The position numbers and the translations under genes are program-made. A stretch of DNA of 29,248 nucleotides from positions 1 through 29,248 of the forward strand of contig JBGQDM010000037.1 in assembly GCA_041495845.1 (NCBI GenBank). Reading direction: 5' to 3'. This document shows, piece after piece, positions 22,770 to 29,248 of this stretch. Below the pieces are notes generated by a model. The model did not search any database. It saw only the letters and a list, made by a program, of their open reading frames with translations, and was not told the origin of the DNA. Source of the stretch: JBGQDM01 sp041495845. GTDB taxonomy: Bacteria > Acidobacteriota > Terriglobia > Terriglobales > Acidobacteriaceae. Position 1 is the stretch's first letter; every line of letters begins with the position of its first letter.

Positions 22770-23086
22770 GTCCGTCGAAACTTTTGACGCTTTTCGAATG
22801 GACGCATTTGACGGCGCAACCCGGAAATTCGGCAATTCGAAAATGAACTCACTTCTGCAATCTGCAATCTGACTTCTGCAATCGGTCCAACTGGGTAGCC
22901 TCGGACTTCAGTCCGGGGAACCAGCCACCCTCTCAATCCCCACGCCCCGCAGGGGCAACCTGGCGCAAGGGTATTGACACCTCCCCCGCGTGGGGGTAGA
23001 GTGGCCCCGCTCGACGATGGCCTCCTGGCCACGTTTCCACTCGAGCCCGGGCCCTAGCTTTTCAGCAACTCACACTTCAGGAGACG
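22770..23086. other. intergenic region with repeats and a promoter
   Basis: No supported gene. It contains the third copy of the 17-base repeat (22853-22869), the palindrome CGGACT-TC-AGTCCG (22902-22915) and a sigma70-type promoter at 22974-23002. Confidence 0.5.
22974..23002 (+). promoter_or_regulatory. sigma70-type promoter with a dyad in its spacer
   Basis: A perfect TTGACA (22974-22979) and TAGAGT (22997-23002) are separated by 17 bases. The spacer is filled by the inverted repeat CCCCC-GCGT-GGGGG. A dyad between the -35 and -10 boxes is where MerR-family activators bind, but those promoters usually have 19-20-base spacers, so any regulator is unidentified. It drives the 23.1-23.8 kb genes. 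Confidence 0.5.
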
Positions 23087-23176
23087 ATGAGGCCGTTTCT
23101 TGTCGGCTCCGGCAGATCGGGGCGCTCTGAGATGGACGCAAAGGCCGGCCTACCCGCCCCTCATAAAGTCGGCTAG
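23087..23176 (+). CDS. possible 29-residue upstream ORF
   Basis: An ATG preceded by CAGGAGA at five bases opens a 29-codon frame (MRPFLVGSGRSGRSEM, ending KVG) in the leader of the Tat-type protein gene. It is arginine/glycine-rich with no family. It may be a leader peptide or chance; only the ribosome site supports it. Confidence 0.25.
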   Translation: MRPFLVGSGRSGRSEMDAKAGLPAPHKVG

Positions 23177-23216
23177 CAGTGCTCGCGCTTGCGCCGCACA
23201 GAGAGAGGACTGGCAT

Positions 23217-23807
23217 ATGAAATCCATCACCCTAAACAGACGGGAGGCAGCGCTGGGTGTAGTGACCGTTACCATCGGAGCCTTCGTCCCGGCAGGCGCA
23301 GCCGCTCAGCAGGGCGCTCACGGCCCAGACGCTCCCCCTTTTCCTCCGAAGGGAGCCGGGAATATTCACGAAGATATCTTGCTCCGCATTTCGGAAAAGC
23401 TGGGGACTACAGCAATCAACACGGAGGCCGGGCTCTCAAAGCTTGTCCAACTGCTCCGGGAGTGGGACATTATCAGCCAAGCAGATGCAGAGAAGTTGAA
23501 CAAATTGATCGATGCGATTTTCAAGTCAACCCAGGATGAAATCATCAAGAGGATTGACGAACTCTACGAGACATTTGCCGCAGAAGCTGGCGCCGTTACC
23601 GCTGCGATCTTGAGCATCGCACGGAGCAGCATCAGGTACGCAAAGACCAGATTCAAGGAGCACCACCGGGTTGTGGAGGTTGTGTGCTCTGATGTTATTG
23701 GAGCGCTGGGCGGGGCTGTGGCTGGTAAGAAATTGGGGGGGTATGGCTCGCTGATTGGTGCGCTTGCCGGAGCCGTTGGGGCGTCCGCCAAGGCCGCATA
23801 CGAATAG
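23217..23807 (+). CDS. Tat-type secreted protein with C-terminal glycine zipper, function unknown
   Basis: A 196-residue protein. The N terminus LNRREAALGVVTVTIGAFVPAGAAAQ has a twin arginine (R8, R9), a moderately hydrophobic core and an AAA cleavage site, so Tat export is plausible, though the canonical RR-x-FLK is not complete. Residues 50-150 are helical and amphipathic (EKLNKLIDAIFKSTQDEIIKR). The end (161-189) is GALGGAVAGKKLGGYGSLIG and similar: a GxxxG-rich glycine zipper as in membrane-inserting proteins and some bacteriocins. The family is not recognised. The ATG at 23217 has GAGAGGA at eight bases; the frame upstream of it is open but non-conserved. It is lower in GC than neighbours and probably part of an accessory cassette. 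Confidence 0.7.
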   Translation: MKSITLNRREAALGVVTVTIGAFVPAGAAAQQGAHGPDAPPFPPKGAGNIHEDILLRISEKLGTTAINTEAGLSKLVQLLREWDIISQADAEKLNKLIDAIFKSTQDEIIKRIDELYETFAAEAGAVTAAILSIARSSIRYAKTRFKEHHRVVEVVCSDVIGALGGAVAGKKLGGYGSLIGALAGAVGASAKAAYE

Positions 23808-23875
23808 TGCGTGATGGGCTTCTGGAGCTCGGAGCTTTTTCTCTGGACTCGGTGTTCGGGCCAAGAAGAGTCAAA

Positions 23876-23904
23876 TCGACAGACGACCGTAGCAGATATA
23901 GAAT
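23876..23904 (+). promoter_or_regulatory. sigma70-type promoter of the protease gene
   Basis: TCGACA (23876-23881) and TAGAAT (23899-23904) are spaced by 17 bases, each matching five of six consensus positions. Start of transcription would be near 23911, giving a short leader of about 47 bases with GGAGG before the TTG start codon. Confidence 0.6.
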
Positions 23905-23957
23905 TTAGCTTCGCTCCTTAGGGCTGCGTAACTGTAACGTTCTCCAGCGGAGGCAAA

Positions 23958-25196
23958 TTGGCAAAGAAGAAAAAGGGGCCATTTCAATCACTTCTTGAGC
24001 AGCAGCTAAACACCACCCCACAACAGGTGCGGCAGCAGCGCGTGGAACTCATGCAAGAGATTCAACAACTACGCGGCCGGCCCCTCGTGACCTATGCAAC
24101 CAACATCGAAATCTCTGCTCCTGGTGTACCCACCTTCATTCATCCACAAGACATAGTTCCACTGACGGAAGTCCTAGATAGCGTGGAGGGTGACGCACTT
24201 GATTTCCTCCTAGAAACTCCTGGAGGCCTGGCCGAAGTAACTGTTGATATTGTCAACCTACTTAGGCCTCGGTTCAAGCACGTGTCATTCATTGTCCCTC
24301 ATTTTGCCATGAGTGCAGGCACGATGCTTGTAATGTCCGGCGACGAAATATTGATGGATCATCGTTCTTCGTTGGGGGCCATTGACCCGCAATTCATGGG
24401 GCCGGATGGCCGCCCCCAGCCGGCACAGGCGATCCTCACTGGAATCGACACGATCAAGAAGGAAGTTGACGCTAACAATGGAAATTTGCACCCCGTATAT
24501 GTCCCGATTCTCCGCAATGTTGATCCTGGGAGGCTCCAATCTGCGCTGAACGCAAGTGAACTCTCTCGTGTGCTAGTAACTGATTGGCTGGCCAAGTACA
24601 AGTTTCGGGAGTGGAGCACCCATTCATCCACGGGGTTGCCAGTAGAGCCCGCAGACCGTCAGGCACGGGCCCGCGAAATTGCTGAGAATCTATGTCACCA
24701 TCAAAACTGGCTCAGCCACTCGCGCCCGATCAAAATTCCTGAACTTGAGCAGCTGCGCCTTAAGATCACCGATTACGGGAGAATACCCGAACTGCAACAA
24801 AGGATTTGGGCGCTGTGGGTAAACCTCCATTTCTTTATGACGAGCTCCAATGTTTACAAGGTATACGAGTCTGACTCGGTCGAACTGTACAAACTTGCTC
24901 TGAATCAAAATCAGCCCGCACAGATAGTCCCCATGCCAATTCCGGTTGGTGGGCCACAGTCCCCTGCTCAGGCTGTGGCAATTGCTCAATTTGCCATAGC
25001 AGGCCTGAAATGCAAAACATGTGGCACGAACTACAAAGTTCAGCTAAACTTTGTTCCCAACGTGCCGTTGCAGGCGGGAAGCGATCCGTTTCCCAAGAGT
25101 GGAAATTTTACTTGCCGTACTTGCCAGACAGTACACAATCTAACGGGCTTAAAAATGCAGGTTGAAGTAAGTACAAAACGACCAGTCGTCTTCTAA
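23958..25196 (+). CDS. SDH_sah/SppA-like (ClpP-fold) serine protease with C-terminal zinc ribbon
   Basis: A 412-residue protein. The core (about 40-250) has the SDH_sah/ClpP-crotonase layout: LLETPGGLAEV (84-94) forms the oxyanion loop, FAMSAGTML (116-124) carries the nucleophile Ser119, and SLGAIDPQF (138-146) follows. Members are membrane-linked or soluble serine peptidases with a Ser-Lys or Ser-His-Asp type site. No signal peptide is seen, and the N terminus is basic (KKKKG). The C terminus adds two CxxC pairs (C352/C355 and C386/C389) that fit a zinc ribbon, an unusual addition to this family. The start codon is TTG, preceded by GGAGG; this is the only start that fits. The codon use is markedly less GC-rich than the flanking housekeeping genes. 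Confidence 0.82.
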   Translation: MAKKKKGPFQSLLEQQLNTTPQQVRQQRVELMQEIQQLRGRPLVTYATNIEISAPGVPTFIHPQDIVPLTEVLDSVEGDALDFLLETPGGLAEVTVDIVNLLRPRFKHVSFIVPHFAMSAGTMLVMSGDEILMDHRSSLGAIDPQFMGPDGRPQPAQAILTGIDTIKKEVDANNGNLHPVYVPILRNVDPGRLQSALNASELSRVLVTDWLAKYKFREWSTHSSTGLPVEPADRQARAREIAENLCHHQNWLSHSRPIKIPELEQLRLKITDYGRIPELQQRIWALWVNLHFFMTSSNVYKVYESDSVELYKLALNQNQPAQIVPMPIPVGGPQSPAQAVAIAQFAIAGLKCKTCGTNYKVQLNFVPNVPLQAGSDPFPKSGNFTCRTCQTVHNLTGLKMQVEVSTKRPVVF

Positions 25197-25235
25197 AGGG
25201 CCATGTTCTCAAGTCACCAAGCAGGAGCCCGTTCG

Positions 25236-25427
25236 ATGCTAGAATTCGAAGATATGACAATGGAAATCACATGTTTAGAGGTAGGCGGCCAGAAGGTGCC
25301 GCTCCCGCGGCAGGGGCCTATAGCCGACACCAACGACGATATTGTGGCGCGGATCTCGGAAATGATGGAGCAGGTTGAGGGGTCTGAGCCTAGTTGCATA
25401 GCGCTGAGCACGTCCGCCTCCTTCTGA
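25236..25427 (+). CDS. possible small protein following the protease
   Basis: A 63-residue frame: MLEFEDMTMEITCLEVGGQK, then PLPRQGPIADTNDD and IVARISEMMEQVEGSEPSCIAL. An alternative ATG at 25203 lies six bases after the protease stop. The AGGAG at 25222-25226 favours 25236. Low-complexity-free, acidic, no membrane span, no recognised family. It may be translated together with the protease. Confidence 0.4.
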   Translation: MLEFEDMTMEITCLEVGGQKVPLPRQGPIADTNDDIVARISEMMEQVEGSEPSCIALSTSASF

Positions 25428-25469
25428 CACAGGAGAAATCTGCTGCACGGTGGAGACTCGGCTTCCGAT

Positions 25470-25501
25470 GGGTGGCCCACCTTTGAGGTCTTGACTTCGG
25501 C
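25470..25501. repeat. dispersed repeat GGGyGGCCCACC...TTGACTTC, copy 2
   Basis: Related to 18592-18622; same orientation; one indel and several substitutions. Confidence 0.4.
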
Positions 25502-25586
25502 AAGCATCAAATGGACCGGGGGTGGAAGACAAGAGCCTCGCAGTGCGGAACGCGACTCCGCGCGGTGACCAGCTTTCTCTTTCCCC

Positions 25587-25615
25587 TTGACATTCCCTCC
25601 CCGCCGGCGCATAAA
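25587..25615 (+). promoter_or_regulatory. possible distal sigma70-type promoter
   Basis: A perfect TTGACA (25587-25592) is followed after 17 bases by CATAAA (25610-25615). There is no gene within 400 bases downstream other than the helicase, so it would give a very long leader or a small RNA. Confidence 0.35.
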
Positions 25616-25859
25616 AGATATAGCAAGACAAAACTAAATAGCCGCAAGTCATAACCCCTTACGGCTCTAGATTTTCCATATAAGTCCTGATTCCTCCAGG
25701 ATTTAAGCGCGATTCTCCCGCCAACACCATGATTCCAAAGACCGAGGGGAGGGGGTAGGGGAGTACTCCTCAGCTATTACCTGCTTTGCAAACATCGATC
25801 GCAAACCCAAGCCCCGACTCCCCAAAGTAACCTCCCCTTCTGCCATTTCCGCCTGCCTG

Positions 25860-25868
25860 TGCTATACT
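25860..25868 (+). promoter_or_regulatory. extended -10 promoter of the RNA helicase gene
   Basis: TGC followed by TATACT forms a strong extended -10 (five of six). CTGCCA at 25840-25845 is a possible -35 with a 17-base spacer. The predicted leader to the ATG at 26046 is about 170 bases, long for this window; long leaders are common in cold-inducible DEAD-box genes, though regulation here is inference. Confidence 0.55.
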
Positions 25869-26045
25869 CCTTTTGACGCTTCTGCTACGGTTTGCTCGTC
25901 ACGCGGTGGTCCGCTTCTTACGGCCAGCTTCATCTCCGCTTTTCCTGCCCGCCGTTTTCAAGTTCAGCGCCATATCTCAATTGAGTGGCTTCGTGCCAGG
26001 ACTCCTCGTGTGTCCGCATCTCGCCCCTCCAGAAAGTACTACCGA

Positions 26046-27245
<1,200 letters not shown>

Positions 27246-27319
27246 GAAAACTGAGGCCTGGTGGGGGAGGCAGCCGGGAATTTTCCGGGCTGCGTCCCAC
27301 CAAGTCCGGCCTGGGCCCG

Positions 27320-27328
27320 TGCTACACT
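27320..27328 (+). promoter_or_regulatory. extended -10 element of the methyltransferase gene (leaderless)
   Basis: TGC followed by TACACT ends ten bases before the ATG at 27339, so transcription would begin three to four bases before translation. No ribosome site occurs between. It shares the CGTGCTA core with other promoters in this window. Confidence 0.45.
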
Positions 27329-27338
27329 CCACCCGTCC

Positions 27339-28220
27339 ATGGCTCACACGCTTCGCCGCTGGGCGCAGAAAAATTCGTTGCTCAACGTGCTCTACAATTT
27401 TCCACGCCTGTGGAAGGGCTATTACCCGGTCTTTCTCGACTATCCGTTCGACTCGAAACCCCGCTACGGACACGGGTTTCCACCGCATCCGGAACTACAC
27501 GCGCTGCTCGCTCGCGACGCTGAGCAATATCTCGCGAGGCTGACTGGGTTGATGCGTTTCGCGCCGCAGCTCTTGCAGATTCCGGCGCGCGCGCCGGAGT
27601 CGTCTCCCGAACCTTGCTGGCTGAATCCATGGTTGAGCGGGCTGGATTTGTTCGCGCTCTACGGATTTCTTGCCGAGCGCCGTCCGCGACGCTATTTTGA
27701 GATTGGCTCGGGAGTTTCCACGAAGGTTGCGCGACGCGCCATCCGCGATCACAAACTGGCGACGCAGATCGTTTCGCTCGACCCGCATCCGCGCGCGGAA
27801 ATCAACGCGCTCTGTGATCGCGTGCTGCGGCAGCCGCTACAAGAGGCGGACCTGAGCGAAATCCTCGCGCTCGACCGCGGCGACATGCTTTTCTTCGACG
27901 GCTCGCATCGTTCCCTGATGAATTCCGACGTCACGGTATTCTTTCTGGAGATTCTGCCGCGTTTGCGGCCTGGTGTCGTCGTGCACATTCACGATATCGA
28001 TTTGCCCTGGGATTATCCGCCGGAACGCGCCCACTGGTATTACTCGGAACAGTATTTGCTGGCCGTGTCGCTGCTGGCGGGCCATCCGAATTATCGCGTG
28101 CTGCTGCCCAATGCGTTTGTGAGCCGCGAAGCGGCGACCGGGATTGAGGCTTTCTGGAGCCAGGCACAGCTTGCCGGCGTGCCGCGTTCCGGCACGTCAT
28201 TCTGGATCGAGACCCGTTGA
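27339..28220 (+). CDS. class I SAM-dependent methyltransferase
   Basis: A 293-residue protein. The SAM-binding motif I is FEIGSGVSTKVARRA (about 125-139), followed by IVSLDPHPR (strand 2 acidic/variable position). A later block reads FFDGSHRSLMNSD and GVVVHIHDIDLPWDYP, matching Methyltransf_24-like enzymes whose HD pair may bind a metal. The acceptor is unknown; many relatives act on sugars or lipids. The frame is open further upstream, but ATG 27339 is favoured because the extended -10 lies just before it. It ends two bases before a GT-C glycosyltransferase gene, which suggests that both serve the same glycan or lipid pathway. Confidence 0.85.
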   Translation: MAHTLRRWAQKNSLLNVLYNFPRLWKGYYPVFLDYPFDSKPRYGHGFPPHPELHALLARDAEQYLARLTGLMRFAPQLLQIPARAPESSPEPCWLNPWLSGLDLFALYGFLAERRPRRYFEIGSGVSTKVARRAIRDHKLATQIVSLDPHPRAEINALCDRVLRQPLQEADLSEILALDRGDMLFFDGSHRSLMNSDVTVFFLEILPRLRPGVVVHIHDIDLPWDYPPERAHWYYSEQYLLAVSLLAGHPNYRVLLPNAFVSREAATGIEAFWSQAQLAGVPRSGTSFWIETR

Positions 28221-28222
28221 CT

Positions 28223-29248
28223 ATGCCGCCGACATCGCCTGCCCCCGCGCCGTCCTCGTTCTGGCGCCGGCTCTCGCGCTCGCTCTTCTGGATGGTGGTG
28301 ATTGCGTTCGTGGTTCGAATCGCGGGCATTTTTCTTTTTCACACTTACAAGTTTCGGCCCGGGGACGAAGGCTTTGCCTTCGGTTGGGAAATGGGACGCA
28401 TTGGCCGGGCTCTGGTGATGGGTCGCGGCTTTAGCGATCCGTTTCACGGACAGACCGGCCCTACCGCCTGGGAGCCGCCACTCTATCCTTATCTTGTGGC
28501 CGCGGCCTTTCGTCTCTTCGGCGTCTACTCGCGGGCTTCGGCGTTCGTGCTTATCGGCTTGAACTGTCTTTTTTCCGCGCTCACTTGTTTGCCCGTGTTT
28601 TTTATTGCGCGGCGCTCGTTTGGTGAACGCGTGGGCCGGTGGGCGGCGTGGACCTGGGTGCTGCTGCCCTCCACCATGTACTGGGCCATCAAACCGGTGT
28701 GGGAGACCAGCCTCTCGGCGCTGTTGCTGAGTGTGATCTTTCTTTTTGTTCTGGAACTGGAACAGAAAGACGGGCTTTGGCTGTGGGCCATGTTCGGCAT
28801 CCTTTGGGGCGTGGTCGCGCTCAGCAGCACATCATTGTTGGCATTTCTTCCGTTCTCAGGACTCTACGCCTGGTATCGCCGCCACCGCAGCGGCCGGCAT
28901 TCGCTTCTGGGCGTGCTGCTGGCTTCCCTGCTCTTCATCGGCTGCATCACGCCCTGGCTGGTGCGGAACCAGCGCGTCTTTGGCCGCTTCATTTTCATTC
29001 GCTCCAACTTTGGCGCAGAACTTCGGCTGGGAAATGGTCCCGACGCCAACGGTATGTGGATGTTCTATCTCCACCCCACCCTCAACGTGCTGGAGATGCG
29101 GCGTTACGCGCAGATGGGCGAGATCGCTTACGTGGCTTCGCGCCAGCGCGAAGCCGTGGCGTTTATCCGCGAGAACCCGGGGCGTTTCGCTTTCCTGAGC
29201 CTGAAGCGGTTCGACTACTTTTGGGCCGGAGTACCGCGCCCGGGCACC
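28223..29248 (+). CDS. GT-C (GT39/ArnT-like) membrane glycosyltransferase, 3'-truncated by window edge
   Basis: The frame is open from ATG 28223 to the window end, 342 codons. The first membrane helix (SLFWMVVIAFVVRIAGIFLF) is followed by a periplasmic loop with acidic residues (RPGDEGFAFGWEMGRIGRAL). Several more helices follow (SRASAFVLIGLNCLFSAL, WAAWTWVLLPSTMYW, LLLSVIFLFVLEL, LLGVLLASLLFIGCITPWLV). The pattern of a first helix plus acidic loop plus many spans is that of GT-C enzymes that use polyprenyl-phosphate sugars to modify lipids or proteins outside the cytoplasm. The C-terminal part lies beyond the window. The start is two bases after the methyltransferase stop, so the pair is an operon. 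No strong ribosome site is visible. Confidence 0.82.
   Translation, partial: MPPTSPAPAPSSFWRRLSRSLFWMVVIAFVVRIAGIFLFHTYKFRPGDEGFAFGWEMGRIGRALVMGRGFSDPFHGQTGPTAWEPPLYPYLVAAAFRLFGVYSRASAFVLIGLNCLFSALTCLPVFFIARRSFGERVGRWAAWTWVLLPSTMYWAIKPVWETSLSALLLSVIFLFVLELEQKDGLWLWAMFGILWGVVALSSTSLLAFLPFSGLYAWYRRHRSGRHSLLGVLLASLLFIGCITPWLVRNQRVFGRFIFIRSNFGAELRLGNGPDANGMWMFYLHPTLNVLEMRRYAQMGEIAYVASRQREAVAFIRENPGRFAFLSLKRFDYFWAGVPRPGT

Larger units (their letters stand above)
25428..26045. other. 618-base intergenic region upstream of the RNA helicase
   Basis: No supported gene. It contains copy 2 of the GGGyGGCCCACC repeat (25470-25501), a TTGACA/CATAAA pair (25587-25615), and an extended -10 at 25860-25868. 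The rest is AT-richer in the middle (25610-25700), with no coding or RNA signal I can name. Confidence 0.5.

Noticed and set aside
21912..22885. CRISPR-like array from repeated TGCAATC units
   Set aside because: Units are seven to 17 bases, with no regular spacers and no cas gene nearby.
25587..26045. A protein-coding gene in the 618-base gap before the helicase
   Set aside because: All frames are short or lack ribosome sites; only promoter-like elements and a repeat were found.
28310..28325. GGTTCGAATC, a tRNA T-loop-like string
   Set aside because: It lies inside the well-supported glycosyltransferase frame and no acceptor, D or anticodon stems can be built around it.

Overview
This 29.2 kb, GC-rich window (roughly 60-65 % G+C by eye) looks like a chromosomal segment of an Acidobacteriota bacterium, probably of the Terriglobia lineage. 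That placement is inference. It rests on the gene styles (secreted S9 peptidase, YpdA-type reductase, Memo-like AmmeMemoRadiSam protein B, DUF6249- and DUF2846-like proteins), on many short palindromic intergenic repeats, and on recurring extended -10 promoters of the form GTGCTAnnnT. No rRNA, tRNA, CRISPR array, prophage or insertion sequence was recognised.

Layout. 1-6.3 kb: the 3' end of a pterin carbinolamine dehydratase gene, an MFS transporter (-), a secreted prolyl-oligopeptidase-type S9 peptidase (+), two secreted proteins of unknown function (+) and a YpdA-like flavin disulfide reductase (-). 6.4-9.9 kb: an aspartase overlapping a 70-residue conserved-looking protein by ATGA, a small membrane protein, and a secreted protein with an HExxE motif. 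9.9-13.5 kb: FabH (-), the signal recognition particle RNA (-; not a protein gene) and a TgpA-type membrane transglutaminase (+). 13.5-17.7 kb: an outer-membrane beta-barrel protein, a Memo-family protein and RsmA (all -), then glycogen synthase divergent from rsmA.

From 17.7 to 26 kb the window becomes accessory in character. It holds a DinB-like protein, a 27-residue single-span microprotein, a multi-span membrane protein, an AAA_14/DUF4143 ATPase whose start codon sits inside a 65-bp near-perfect palindrome, a secreted M14/AstE-AspA-like zinc hydrolase flanked by 24-bp direct repeats, a DUF2846-like secreted protein, and a lower-GC cassette. The cassette comprises a Tat-type secreted glycine-zipper protein, an SDH_sah/ClpP-fold serine protease with a C-terminal zinc ribbon, and a small ORF. 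Gaps here contain hairpin repeats shared between loci. From 26 kb onward there is a DEAD-box RNA helicase, a SAM-dependent methyltransferase that looks leaderless, and a GT-C glycosyltransferase running off the right edge.

The housekeeping genes are mostly single-gene transcription units with separate promoters. The clear couplings are aspartase with its small partner, rsmA with the Memo gene, the two secreted proteins at 3.9-5.2 kb, and the methyltransferase with the glycosyltransferase. The most unusual items are the palindrome over the ATPase start, the missing YpdA cysteine, the low-GC protease cassette, and the twin hairpin repeats.
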